From CAYPFY01 sp964410105 (GTDB lineage: Bacteria; Bacteroidota; Ignavibacteria; UBA10030; SZUA-254), in NCBI GenBank assembly GCA_964410105.1, contig CAYPFY010000004.1, forward strand, positions 1 through 64,000: 64,000 bases of DNA, written 5' to 3'. The notes beneath the pieces were generated by a model. That model was not told where the DNA came from. It ran no database searches and saw only the letters and a program-made list of their open reading frames with translations. A program made the position numbers and the translations under genes. This document shows positions 26,914 to 36,015 of this stretch, piece by piece. Position 1 is the first letter of the stretch, and each line of letters begins with the position of its first letter.

Positions 26914-27640
26914 CCCTCACCTTTCTGGCGAGGATGATGTTGTCGAGGTACATCTCGTTTGTCCTGGGCGTCACCCATGAAAAAATTTCGCCGATGATAT
27001 TGACCGGAGCCATGAACATCAGGCAGGCGATGAGATTCAGCTTGCCGTTCCGCGATTCGGTGGCACGATAAATATAGAGGTTGATAAGCTGGCAAAGGGC
27101 GCGGATATCGTTCATGCTCCTTTCGTGCCTGAGGATTTCGAAGCCGTGTTCCTCAAGGAGGGCTTTAATGCCGAACGAGGAATACCGGGCATAATCGAAC
27201 GGCTGCATATGTTCCGCCCAGAGGAAAGGAACGGTGAGGAGGAGCATCCCTCCGGGCCTGATGACCCGGTTGGTTTCGCCGAGAAACTTCGAGGGGGTGA
27301 AGACATGTTCCAGGACTTCATTCGTCAGGACGCAATCAAACTCATGGTCCTTGAACGGAAATCTGTCGCCGCTGTAGTAGAAGTCGGCCTTGTCGTTATC
27401 GACGATCTGGCCGCGGACGTACTCCAGTCCAACGTACTGCGTGACGGGAAAATACTTTTCGTACGGCTTTTGGCCGCAGCCGACATCGAGCAGCCGGCCC
27501 TGGAGCTCGCCGGCAAGCGACCCGATGCCATCCCTGAGTCCTTTTCGGGCGAAATAGAAGGGATTGACGAGAATCCCGAGAGGACCGGGGTCGAACTGCT
27601 GCTCCCTGAGAAATGATTTCAGCCGAACGAGGGTGCTCAC
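26906..27640 (-). CDS. Class I SAM-dependent methyltransferase
   Basis: A 244-aa methyltransferase. The SAM-binding motif I is RLLDVGCGQKPYEKYF (about 49-64), followed by VGLEYVRG, the post-motif DCVLTNEVLEHVFTP and the loop GGMLLLTVPFLWAEHMQPF. The latter is common in glycan-cluster methyltransferases. The frame extends to an ATG at 27676, but a GTG at 27640 overlaps the previous stop in a GTGA, matching the 4-base coupling of its neighbours, and it puts the conserved start RLKSFLREQ near the N-terminus. The substrate is probably a sugar or glycan intermediate. Confidence 0.8.
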   Translation of the reverse strand: MSTLVRLKSFLREQQFDPGPLGILVNPFYFARKGLRDGIGSLAGELQGRLLDVGCGQKPYEKYFPVTQYVGLEYVRGQIVDNDKADFYYSGDRFPFKDHEFDCVLTNEVLEHVFTPSKFLGETNRVIRPGGMLLLTVPFLWAEHMQPFDYARYSSFGIKALLEEHGFEILRHERSMNDIRALCQLINLYIYRATESRNGKLNLIACLMFMAPVNIIGEIFSWVTPRTNEMYLDNIILARKVRDV

Positions 27641-28440
27641 GATTTTCGCTCGAAGATCATGCCGAGATATTCGCACGGGATATTCGCCGAATCGGTGCCG
27701 GGAAAATCGGCAACGAGGCGGTGTTTTCTTGCCATGTGAGACAGAAACTTCTCCTTGCTGAGGAACCAGGCGGGGTAGCGCGCCTTGTAAATCAATGGCG
27801 AAACATCCTGGACGGTGAGGCGGTCCCGCGATCCGCCGATGAAAGGCGTGCGGTCGATCAGGGTGAATCGGAATTCGCCAAACTTTTCTGCAAGCCCGTA
27901 CGGATCCGTGACATACTGGAGCGAACTGGAGCAGAGGATGACTTCCGCCGGGCCGGCAAGGCGGGCATCATCAAGGCTCTCAAAAAACTTTAGCGACGTG
28001 TCCTGAAAAAACTCCCTGCCGCAGGCAACGAAATGAGGTTGTTCGACGACATTCCAGCGGATTCCGGTAAGATGGCTCAGAAACGCGCGGTACTGGTAAT
28101 AAGTGCTCCCGAGAGATCCGCCGAAGTCAACGATATTCAGGGAATTGCCGCATCTCGAAGCGGTCCAGAGCAGCCCCGAGAGGAGGAGCCAGGATACTTC
28201 GGGCTTTTCAAAGGCGACGGAATCCCGTTCAAAGGCAGCCTCTCCCCTCTTTACTTTTAGAGACGCCTCTTTGACTTTGAGAAGAATTTCCGGGGCCTGA
28301 TAGCCCGTCGACGCTTTCAGGGCGTCATCCCACTCCGCGTAATCTCCGCTGAAATGGACTTTCATAGCGCGGTCCCGGACTCTCCGGAGAAGAGCAGGAG
28401 GAAGCCATTCCCGGGCCATGTTCTTCAACGAGGGATTCAT
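27637..28440 (-). CDS. TIGR04325-type putative methyltransferase
   Basis: A 267-aa protein of a family found mainly in polysaccharide loci. Residues 102-116 (NIVDFGGSLGSTYYQ) form a SAM motif I with a glycine pair, followed by WNVVEQPHFVACGREFF and the catalytic-side VILCSSSLQYVTDPY. The C-terminal LIDRTPFIGGSRDRLTVQ is a family hallmark. It probably O-methylates a sugar. It overlaps the GT2 gene before it by 4 bases and the methyltransferase after it by 4 bases if the GTG start there is right. The exact substrate is unknown. Confidence 0.82.
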   Translation of the reverse strand: MNPSLKNMAREWLPPALLRRVRDRAMKVHFSGDYAEWDDALKASTGYQAPEILLKVKEASLKVKRGEAAFERDSVAFEKPEVSWLLLSGLLWTASRCGNSLNIVDFGGSLGSTYYQYRAFLSHLTGIRWNVVEQPHFVACGREFFQDTSLKFFESLDDARLAGPAEVILCSSSLQYVTDPYGLAEKFGEFRFTLIDRTPFIGGSRDRLTVQDVSPLIYKARYPAWFLSKEKFLSHMARKHRLVADFPGTDSANIPCEYLGMIFERKS

Positions 28441-29339
28441 CGGCGAAGGAGCCGGGCCATCCGGAGCGAAGAGCGGCGCACTAACCCCGGACGGATTTTT
28501 CCGAGAAATTCGCCGACGGCTCGGGCGGCCCGGGAATCCTCCGTGACCGGGATCCTTTCGACCCGCACGGGCCGTTCGGCAAGGGGCGCATCGAATTTTC
28601 CCGAGTAGCCGGAGTGGGTCCCCGAGCGATCAAGGCCGATATTGCGAACGAGCGATTTCCCGGGATAGAGAGTGACCATGTCATTCAGGAAGGCGGAAGC
28701 GTTCCAGAGAATTGCCCACGACTGATTTCTCCCCGCGATATGATCTTCGAGCATTTTCACGTACGGATAGGCACCGCCCAAATCGAACGCCTCCTCGAGG
28801 CGGCGCAGCCGGAGCTCGCCCAAAAGTTTCCGTCCGTCCCGTTCGAGGAGATCCCAGGCTCGTTTCCACGTCGCCCAGCCCCAGCAGTCGGCGCCCCGGA
28901 GGAAAAATGTTTCGGCCAGCTCATCGCGGACGGGATAGATATAACCATGGATGGATGCGACCGTGGGGTCACTTTCATACAGGTCCAGCCCTTCGTTCAC
29001 GAATTTAAGGAAATGGGGGGAGGTCACGAGGTCATCTTCGAGTACGATGATCCGCCCAAACCGGCCGGCAATCTCGGTCACGCCCTCGATCACCGATCGT
29101 GCAAGCCCTCTGTTCACGGGGGATTCGGTTACGGTTAGACGCTTGAATCCGGTTATTCCTTTGAGAAAATCCCGGACCTCGGCTACTGATCGCCGGTCGG
29201 ATCCCGACCGGGCGCCGTCGGAAAAGACGAAAAGCTCGCTCTCAGGTGCCAGCTCATTCTTCACGAGAGCCTCGACGGTTTTGCGCGTGTGTTCCAGGCG
29301 GTTGTAGGTGAAGAGGGCTATGGGCGCCGGGAGATTCAC
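28437..29339 (-). CDS. Glycosyltransferase family 2-like protein
   Basis: A 300-aa GT-A protein. It begins PIALFTYNRLEHTRKTVEAL and has the nucleotide and metal region RIIVLEDDLVTSPHFLKF (EDD at 101-103) and the downstream ADCWGWATWKRAW motif. These mark a subgroup of GT2-like proteins in surface-glycan loci. No membrane segment is seen. Its start overlaps the previous stop by 4 bases and its own stop overlaps the next start by 4 bases. Donor and acceptor are unknown. Confidence 0.82.
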   Translation of the reverse strand: MNLPAPIALFTYNRLEHTRKTVEALVKNELAPESELFVFSDGARSGSDRRSVAEVRDFLKGITGFKRLTVTESPVNRGLARSVIEGVTEIAGRFGRIIVLEDDLVTSPHFLKFVNEGLDLYESDPTVASIHGYIYPVRDELAETFFLRGADCWGWATWKRAWDLLERDGRKLLGELRLRRLEEAFDLGGAYPYVKMLEDHIAGRNQSWAILWNASAFLNDMVTLYPGKSLVRNIGLDRSGTHSGYSGKFDAPLAERPVRVERIPVTEDSRAARAVGEFLGKIRPGLVRRSSLRMARLLRR

Positions 29340-30520
29340 TCCGTCATCACCCTTGAGAACTGCTCATACCCGTCAATCTGGGCAAAAATAGACTCCGCAA
29401 GCTCGGAGATCGGGGTTCCGATCGGAAGGAACCGATAACTGTAGGAGCTGACCCTGTTATCGGGTTTCAGATAGGCGATGTCCTGGCCAAAATTGCCCCA
29501 CCGGTCGCGGGGCATGAGGTCGACCGTCATTCCGGCGTGGGCCGAGGGAAGCAGCATATGCGAACCGTGGACCCCTGTCACGAGTCGGCTCTCGGAATAG
29601 AGGAGGCAGAGTTTGCGCTCGATTTCTTGGGTGAGGGAATTCACCCGTTGATCATCGATCCAGGACGGAAGCGGCGGCTTTCTTTCGCCGACGCCCGCCA
29701 CGGTGAACGTCGCCCCGGGAAATTTCCGGCGTAACCGGGAGAAGAGAGAAACCACCTTTTGAGTTTGGCGGGAAATCCCGGCGGAGAGGCGGAGCTTTTT
29801 GCCGAGCCGGGAAAGCTGCGGCGCGCCGGTCCAGATCCGGTCCTCCCGCCAGACGAACGTGATGCGGAATTTTCCGTTCTGAGGGTCATGAGGTCTGGTT
29901 CCCGTGAAAAGGGCGATATTCCGGATCTTCGGATGTGTGGGAGCCGGATGGAGGTAAATCTTCTCGAACCGCTTGCACTCCGTCTCAAGTTGCTCGGCCA
30001 GTTTCGGATAAAACCGCTGGGCCTTCGAGAGCGGCAGCTTGACAGACCACACCTCTGCGACACCTTGGGGAACCATCCACGTCAAAAAATCCTGGACGAT
30101 CACGACGATTTTCGCTGAATTTTGCAGAAGTTCTTCGAGATTCCAGAGTTTCAGGAGAGCGTGGCCGTAGAGAAAGTCGATGCAGTTCAGTAGCACTATC
30201 TCCCGGGAAGAGGCGCGCTTCTCCACCCTGACGTCGATCTCTGTGCTGTCAGGATTTTTCAGAGAGTCGAGCAGGGGCTTCCCGAGCCAGGTCCTGGCGA
30301 GGTCGCCGCCGTAGAGAACCTGCCGGGTCGCATCGACGCTGAACGGATAATAGATCGCGTGCCCGACGGGCAAATCGCTGACGATCCTCGACCCGCAATT
30401 CCCGCACGTCGATTCCGAGCAGACGTGTATGCCCTGCCAGAGGATTCGCCCGGGCTGGAGGGGATTGCCGCAGCGCGGGCAGGGGGGCGAATGATCGATC
30501 TTTGGAAAAATCTCGATCAT
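29336..30520 (-). CDS. Unrecognised glycan-cluster protein with zinc ribbon and GT-like C-terminus
   Basis: A 394-aa protein I do not recognise as a whole. The N-terminus has paired cysteines, Cys14-x2-Cys17 and Cys39-x2-Cys42 with an extra Cys34, a likely zinc ribbon. The middle is mixed alpha/beta. Near 313-338 is VTGVHGSHMLLPSAHAGMTV followed by DLMPRD, which resembles the G-V-H-G-A-G-L and V-I-E-L motif of GT61-like glycosyltransferases. No membrane segment is seen. It overlaps both neighbours by 4 bases, so it belongs to the glycan operon. It is most likely a glycosyltransferase with an added zinc ribbon, but this is inferred from one motif and from context. Confidence 0.55.
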   Translation of the reverse strand: MIEIFPKIDHSPPCPRCGNPLQPGRILWQGIHVCSESTCGNCGSRIVSDLPVGHAIYYPFSVDATRQVLYGGDLARTWLGKPLLDSLKNPDSTEIDVRVEKRASSREIVLLNCIDFLYGHALLKLWNLEELLQNSAKIVVIVQDFLTWMVPQGVAEVWSVKLPLSKAQRFYPKLAEQLETECKRFEKIYLHPAPTHPKIRNIALFTGTRPHDPQNGKFRITFVWREDRIWTGAPQLSRLGKKLRLSAGISRQTQKVVSLFSRLRRKFPGATFTVAGVGERKPPLPSWIDDQRVNSLTQEIERKLCLLYSESRLVTGVHGSHMLLPSAHAGMTVDLMPRDRWGNFGQDIAYLKPDNRVSSYSYRFLPIGTPISELAESIFAQIDGYEQFSRVMTE

Positions 30521-31305
30521 GACAACCGGGTGAGGATTCTTTTGGACACTGCGATATAATTGGAATAATGGAAATTATCCATCCATGGGCGGTAATTCCT
30601 CAGTTCTATGCCGCCGCGCATGATCTTGGCGATCCGGAAGTCGGCGTTCTCCAGCATGTCGTAGAGCTGCATCAGGCTCGAGCCCGAATCAAGATTTGCT
30701 CCGCCGTATTCAAACTGGAGGAAGTCGATGAACGCGTTGTCGAGATACTTCCCCAGTCCCCGGAGCGCGGAGGGTTCGTGGCCTTCAATATCGAGCTTCA
30801 TGAAATTGATATGGCCGATCTCACGGCCCCGGATATAGTCATCGAGCCGGACGGTCTCGATATCCTGCGACTTGTCCATGGAAATGCCGTAGGCAGAAAG
30901 ATTCCTCTTATGAAGCGAAGCGAACCCACTGCGTCCCTGATCGAAATAAACTGTCGCCGCGCCCGTCCGGTCGGAGGCGGCTTTCTTGTTCAGTATGACG
31001 GAGGCCTCCGCCCCGAATTTCTCTTCGAGGGCATTGAACGACGATTCCATCGGTTCGAAGACGTGGAGGGTTGTCCGGTCCGCCCGGAAAATCCGGAGGA
31101 GAAGGTCGGAAAAGCTGCCCACGTTCGCGCCGACGTCGAACATCACGAGCCTGGGCTCGTCCCGGAAGAACCGCGCGAGCTGGCGGATCAGCAGCCCTTC
31201 CCCGTTGGTTTCGATCCTCGGATTATCGTCGTTCTCAAGATAGTGAAAAATCCTGAGGAAGAGCGAACGGACCTTCCGTCCGAGCAGGGTACTTTTAACG
31301 AGCAT
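30517..31305 (-). CDS. FkbM-family methyltransferase
   Basis: A 262-aa SAM-dependent methyltransferase of the FkbM type. Motif I is VMFDVGANVGSFSDLLL (about 54-70), followed by LHVFEPM. The late DIEGHEPSALRGL is the family signature. FkbM members O-methylate polyketides or sugars; here a glycan residue is most likely. It overlaps the DUF268 gene by 11 bases and the following zinc-ribbon protein by 4 bases. Confidence 0.87.
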   Translation of the reverse strand: MLVKSTLLGRKVRSLFLRIFHYLENDDNPRIETNGEGLLIRQLARFFRDEPRLVMFDVGANVGSFSDLLLRIFRADRTTLHVFEPMESSFNALEEKFGAEASVILNKKAASDRTGAATVYFDQGRSGFASLHKRNLSAYGISMDKSQDIETVRLDDYIRGREIGHINFMKLDIEGHEPSALRGLGKYLDNAFIDFLQFEYGGANLDSGSSLMQLYDMLENADFRIAKIMRGGIELRNYRPWMDNFHYSNYIAVSKRILTRLS

Positions 31306-32176
31306 TCCCGGCCTTTCGGAAGTGATAGACCCCGGTGCCGAATCCTTTTCCCGGATCGTACTTTTCCTGAAATCTCATTCCGTAAATATAACCTTCTTCG
31401 ACGAGAGTGCACTCCGGAAAGAGCCTGGCCAGATACTCCGGAGTGAAGGCACGGTGCGCGTTGAAGTAGACGCGGCAGGACGCGTCCACAGGGACGGAGA
31501 TAAGCAGGTTTCCCCCGGGCTTCAGAACCCGCTGGAGCTCGGCGCACGCCTTCTCGCTCCCCCAGGGATCGAGAGCGTCGCCGTACCGTCCCAGCCCGAT
31601 GTGCTCGAGAACGCAGATTGACGAGAGGCTCTGAACGCTCTTCTCCCTGAAGGGGAGACGAAGAATCGATGCTTCCACGAATTCGAGATCCCTCAGGGAC
31701 ACGGCGGGGGGACGAATATCGAGCATCATGGTCGGCGTGAACTGAGAGAAGATCCCCACGGTTTTCAGCGACGATCCCACATCGACATGGTGGGCAGGTT
31801 TCAGGGCGAACAATCTGCGTGCGGCCCAGGCGTCCTGATAAAAATAAACCGGGTCGACCTGCGTGATCCTGGTCCTATCGGTGAGGCAGGGGTAGATGTA
31901 TCGAGCCGAAAGTTCATAATTCGGGTTCGCCGGATGCGACCGGAATCGTGAGAATTCGCCGCGGAACGCCCACAGTCTCCGGAAAACGGCGGGGAGATTC
32001 AGATGGTACTGTTCTCGCATCAATGCGGCCACACGGCCGGCCGTGCGGAGAACATCCGATTTTTTCACAAGACTTCGGAGACTCACTGGATCATCGCCGA
32101 AGAAAGTCTGCCCTTCCGGCGCACGCGATCCGGACAGACGAAGGCAATCATAGAGAAATCCTGTAGAAAGTCGCAA
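31295..32176 (-). CDS. DUF268-type methyltransferase-like protein
   Basis: A 293-aa protein with a Rossmann-like core related to SAM methyltransferases: HHVDVGSSLKTVG as motif I, LDIRPP as the acidic strand, SICVLEHIGLGRYGDALDPW as the DUF268 signature, and LKPGGNLLISVPVD as the late strand. The N-terminal 130 residues are family-specific. It overlaps the flippase gene by 29 bases and FkbM by 11 bases. Its role in glycan modification is inferred from context only. Confidence 0.78.
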   Translation of the reverse strand: MRLSTGFLYDCLRLSGSRAPEGQTFFGDDPVSLRSLVKKSDVLRTAGRVAALMREQYHLNLPAVFRRLWAFRGEFSRFRSHPANPNYELSARYIYPCLTDRTRITQVDPVYFYQDAWAARRLFALKPAHHVDVGSSLKTVGIFSQFTPTMMLDIRPPAVSLRDLEFVEASILRLPFREKSVQSLSSICVLEHIGLGRYGDALDPWGSEKACAELQRVLKPGGNLLISVPVDASCRVYFNAHRAFTPEYLARLFPECTLVEEGYIYGMRFQEKYDPGKGFGTGVYHFRKAGNAR

Positions 32177-33485
32177 AACCCTTCATCATGAGTCTGAAAT
32201 TCATGCGGGCTCGCGGGACCATCGCGTCCATGATAAAAATCGTCACCGTGAAACTGATATTCGTGGCGATGATGGATCCGATTATGCCATAGAGGGGTAT
32301 CAGCAGATAATTCGCCGCGATATTGATGAGGGTGCCCGCCACGGCGCACAGGAGCGCGTATTTGAAAAAATTTTCCGCGGCGATGAACATGCTTTTTGCC
32401 ACGCCGAAGTTTGTAAAAACTCTCGACCAGATGAAAAGCGAAAGAATCAGGCCCACGCCCTCGTAAGCATTCCCGTAGAGAAAATGCGTCAGAGGCGAGC
32501 TGAGCAGCGATACCGGGACCCCGATGGCGAGCGTGAGAATGAACATCAGCCTGTAAAGATTGAGCATCCTCGTCTGATAGAGCTCAGGCGAGCGCGCCTT
32601 CGATTCGATGATGACCGGATAGACGGACGAATAAATGACCATGGGGATGAAATTGAACACCTCGCCGATCCTGGTGGCGGCGGCATAGAGGCCCACCTCC
32701 TTATTGCCGAGCATCTGACCCAGCATGACCTGGTCGATCTTGGCCTGGATGAAAATGGCAAGATCGGAGAGAATAAGCGGCCAGCTGTCGCTGAGCAGAG
32801 AACGGGCGCGGACAGCCGTGGCCCTCCAGGCGCTGAGATGGTTCCCGGTTCGCCGGTACGTCGCGGCAAGTCCGAATGCCCCCACGGCCAGCTCGAGGGA
32901 TCCCGCGGCGGCGAATGCCGGCAGGGGCGCGCGCATGAGAATGAGGCCGATCTTCGCGAGGTTCAGCGAGAAGAATGCCACATTCCGAGCGAGGACGGTG
33001 AACTTCGACTGGACCTGCGACTGGAACCAGACGTCGATCACATCGAACGCCTGAAACAGCATGCCGGCGGCGATGATCATAACGAGGGCGAAGGTGAGGC
33101 CGTCTCCGGGGCGGATAAGCAGGATGATCCCGACGGCCATGAGCAGGGATGCTGCGGCCCCGCAGAGTTTGAGAGCGAACGCCGTCCCGAGAGTCTCGTC
33201 CCTGGAGGACGGATCGCGGAGGATATCCCGGATGATGATGCTATCGAGGCCGAGGACGACGAAAGATCCGAACAGTCCGACGAAGGCGATCGCATAACTG
33301 TACAGTCCGAAGAGGGCGGGCCCGAAAAAGCGCGCCATCCAGACATTGACGAAGAGTCCGGAGCCGAGGCGCAGGATCTTATCGCCTGATAGCCACGTGA
33401 TGTTCGACAGGACTTTGCGGACCGTCGGTGAGGCGATCACGTTCAGGCTAACTGCTGGTAAAGCCGGTAATACGCTTCGACCCAT
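32148..33485 (-). CDS. Polysaccharide flippase (MOP/Wzx-like)
   Basis: An integral membrane protein of about 430-445 aa with roughly 12 hydrophobic segments and the Polysacc_synt opening WLSGDKILRLGSGLFVNVWMARFFGP. It would move lipid-linked oligosaccharide across the inner membrane. The ATG at 33485 overlaps the GT4 gene by 43 bases. A GTG at 33440 starts 2 bases after the GT4 stop, would remove that overlap and suits the family N-terminus, so the true start may be 33440. Neither start has a clear Shine-Dalgarno. No Wzy polymerase is recognisable in the window. Confidence 0.9.
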   Translation of the reverse strand: MGRSVLPALPAVSLNVIASPTVRKVLSNITWLSGDKILRLGSGLFVNVWMARFFGPALFGLYSYAIAFVGLFGSFVVLGLDSIIIRDILRDPSSRDETLGTAFALKLCGAAASLLMAVGIILLIRPGDGLTFALVMIIAAGMLFQAFDVIDVWFQSQVQSKFTVLARNVAFFSLNLAKIGLILMRAPLPAFAAAGSLELAVGAFGLAATYRRTGNHLSAWRATAVRARSLLSDSWPLILSDLAIFIQAKIDQVMLGQMLGNKEVGLYAAATRIGEVFNFIPMVIYSSVYPVIIESKARSPELYQTRMLNLYRLMFILTLAIGVPVSLLSSPLTHFLYGNAYEGVGLILSLFIWSRVFTNFGVAKSMFIAAENFFKYALLCAVAGTLINIAANYLLIPLYGIIGSIIATNISFTVTIFIMDAMVPRARMNFRLMMKGFATFYRISL

Positions 33486-34537
33486 GCTTCTAGTTCTTTT
33501 TGACCCGTGCCCGAGGCCGTGGCCCCGGAGGAGACCTGTTCGTAGAGGGATCGATCGCCCGCGAGGCGGGCCAGGGCGCTCGCCAGGGATTCAGCCGACT
33601 CCTCGCACAGAAGGCCGTTAAACTGATGGCGGATGTTATCCCGGACGCCCGATGCATTCGTGCCGACCACAGGCTTGCCGAGCGAAAACGCCTCGAGTAC
33701 CACCAGGGGAGAGCCCTCCCTTTTCGAAGGGATCAGGAGCACATGGCTTCGGGCGATGAGCGGCGCGGTGTCCTCCAGGGATGAGAGCATCACGACGCGG
33801 CCGGCATAGTGAGAGAGAAACTCCAGCCGTTCAGGTTTCTGGGGGCTGACGCCCACGAACACGAAACGCATCCGGGGATCGGCGTCGAGCAGCGTGCGGG
33901 CGGCGCTGAAGGCGAGAGGATAGTTCTTCAACGGATCGTCACGTCCGATCATCGCAACGATGAATCCAGAGTCGAAGAATTTTCTGAGAACGTCGGGGAG
34001 CGCGTTACGGGCCCTCTTCTTGAGGTCATCTCCGTCGACGACGTTCGGGATGACGGTGCAGCGGTCTTCGGGAACACGGCATTGCCGCTGAAAATCCGCC
34101 TGTTCTCCCGCGGAGACATTCACGACGCGGTCGGTTTTCTTGAGCAACAGCCGTTCGAGGGAGGTGTAGAGCCGGCGGCTCACGGGTCCAGGCGGAGCAT
34201 GGAATCCATGGAACGAGTGGACGAACCGGGCCGACCGGGGACCGAGCGTCCGTGCGTACAATCCTGCTCCTTTGCCGTGTGAATGAACGATGTCGGGGCG
34301 GAGGCGGCGAAGATCGTGCCGGAGGCTGAGGGCGGCCAAGGGCGAGATCGCATCGAGCGGTAGTTCGATGACGGAAACGCCCAGTTGGCGGAACCGCTCG
34401 GCAAAAATACCGCGGGCGGGAAGAACAACCGTATGTCTTACGTCAGGCCGCAAACGTGAGAGGTTTTTCACGAGTGTGCAAACGACCTGCTGACCTCCTC
34501 CGATGATACTGTGCGTGAGACATTGGACAATATGCAT
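33443..34537 (-). CDS. Glycosyltransferase family 4
   Basis: A 364-aa GT-B retaining glycosyltransferase. The N-terminal acceptor domain starts IVQCLTHSIIGGGQQV with the glycine loop, followed by VHSHGKGAGLYARTLG. The C-terminal donor domain has VAMIGRDDPLKNYPLAF and the E-x7-E site EGSPLVVLE with GKPVVGTN. It is first in the glycan operon on the minus strand. A 53-base gap separates it from the CNNM-type gene's stop. Donor sugar unknown. Confidence 0.9.
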   Translation of the reverse strand: MHIVQCLTHSIIGGGQQVVCTLVKNLSRLRPDVRHTVVLPARGIFAERFRQLGVSVIELPLDAISPLAALSLRHDLRRLRPDIVHSHGKGAGLYARTLGPRSARFVHSFHGFHAPPGPVSRRLYTSLERLLLKKTDRVVNVSAGEQADFQRQCRVPEDRCTVIPNVVDGDDLKKRARNALPDVLRKFFDSGFIVAMIGRDDPLKNYPLAFSAARTLLDADPRMRFVFVGVSPQKPERLEFLSHYAGRVVMLSSLEDTAPLIARSHVLLIPSKREGSPLVVLEAFSLGKPVVGTNASGVRDNIRHQFNGLLCEESAESLASALARLAGDRSLYEQVSSGATASGTGQKELEAWVEAYYRLYQQLA

Positions 34538-34590
34538 CGGGGATCACCGGCTTTTCCGATGTTTCTCTGAATCCGCCAGCGTCGAGCCGC

Positions 34591-35940
34591 TCAACCTTCC
34601 GCCTGTTCCTCGTTTCCCTCCACGCGGGGTTCGGGAAGGCTCACGATTTTCACCTGGCGGAGACGGCGGGGGCTTTTCTTCATGACCGTGAAGGTGAGGT
34701 TCTTGTACCTGATCTCCTCGTTCATCTCCGGGATCCGGCCCGTGATTTTGTTCAGGAATCCGTTGACCGTCTCGTATTCAGGATCTTCCGGAATTTCGGC
34801 AAACTTGCTCGAAAATTTTTCATTGAAATCGGCGATCGGGAGGTGCGCGTTCACGAGAGCCGATCCGTCGGCTGACTGTTCCACTTCCTTCAAGACTTCG
34901 TCGTACTCGTCATGGATTTCGCCGACAATTTCCTCAAGGATATCCTCCATGGTCACGATGCCGCGGGTCCCTCCGAACTCGTCGATCACGATGGCCATGT
35001 GCATCTTGCGTTCCTGCAGTTCCTTCATCAGCTGGCTGATCTTGACGGCATCCGGAATAAAATATGCCGGGCGAATGATATCCTGCAAGACGATGAGATC
35101 GCGGTGCTCAAGGAGGCTGATGAGGTCCTTCGTATAGATGATACCGACGATATTGTCGATGGAATCCTTATAGACGGGCATTCGCGAGTAACCCTCTTCC
35201 GTGACGATCCTGATAAGCTTATCGCGGGAGGTGGAATAGTCGATGGCGACGACGTCGATTCGCGGGACCATGATCTCCCTGGCGGTGGTCGTCGAGAATT
35301 CAAAGATGCTCGAGACGAGCTCCTGCTCCGTCTTATTGAGCACCCCGCTTTTCGCCCCCTCGCTGACGATCATTTCGAGCTCTTCGGCGGAATGGAGAAG
35401 TTCGCCTCCGCGCGGAGGGCGGATGCCGACGACGCCGAGCAAGAAATTTGCCGAGGTATTGAGAGACCAGATGACCGGGCGGAAAACGCGGTAAAAGAGC
35501 TGCAGGGGAAGTGAGACCACGAGGGTCATAGTTTCAGGGTGGCGGATCGCCAGCCATTTTGGGCCGAGCTCTCCCAGGATGATGGTGAGGAATGTAAGGA
35601 GTCCGAAACTCAGGGCAAAAGAAAAGGCGTGGAGCACCTGCTCATTTTGAAAGCCCAGCTCAACGAACGGGGCGCGGACGATCCCGGCGAGGAGCGGCTC
35701 TCCGATCCATCCCAGGCCGAGGCTTGCCAGCGTTATCCCGAGTTGCGTTGCTGAGAGGTAGGCGTCGAGGTGCTGGACGATATGTCTGGCCAGGAGGGCA
35801 TACTGGTGACCGTCTTTGACGCGTTGCTCGATCTGCGACGCCCGGACTTTGACGATGGCGAACTCTGCAGCGACGAAGAACCCGTTTGCCAGAACAAGGA
35901 GGAAGATGAAAAGCATATCTCCAACGATCTGCGAAAACAT
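34591..35940 (-). CDS. CNNM/HlyC-CorC-type membrane transporter-like protein
   Basis: A 449-aa protein with a DUF21 (CNNM) membrane domain in the first 195 residues (about four hydrophobic segments, starting FIFLLVLANGFFVAAEFAIV), a CBS pair (about 215-335, with REIMVPRIDVVAIDY), and a C-terminal CorC/HlyC domain. The family is linked to Mg2+/Co2+ efflux or resistance; older names call it hemolysin. The linker RGIVTMEDILEEIVGEI is well conserved. It begins 75 bases past the truA stop on the same strand. It is probably not part of the glycan operon that follows. Confidence 0.9.
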   Translation of the reverse strand: MFSQIVGDMLFIFLLVLANGFFVAAEFAIVKVRASQIEQRVKDGHQYALLARHIVQHLDAYLSATQLGITLASLGLGWIGEPLLAGIVRAPFVELGFQNEQVLHAFSFALSFGLLTFLTIILGELGPKWLAIRHPETMTLVVSLPLQLFYRVFRPVIWSLNTSANFLLGVVGIRPPRGGELLHSAEELEMIVSEGAKSGVLNKTEQELVSSIFEFSTTTAREIMVPRIDVVAIDYSTSRDKLIRIVTEEGYSRMPVYKDSIDNIVGIIYTKDLISLLEHRDLIVLQDIIRPAYFIPDAVKISQLMKELQERKMHMAIVIDEFGGTRGIVTMEDILEEIVGEIHDEYDEVLKEVEQSADGSALVNAHLPIADFNEKFSSKFAEIPEDPEYETVNGFLNKITGRIPEMNEEIRYKNLTFTVMKKSPRRLRQVKIVSLPEPRVEGNEEQAEG

Positions 35941-36015
35941 CGGGAGACTTATCTCCTTGTATTTAAAGAGATTATAGGATTCACAGGTGAAATGTACGAG
36001 AATCGGTTCTCTTAG

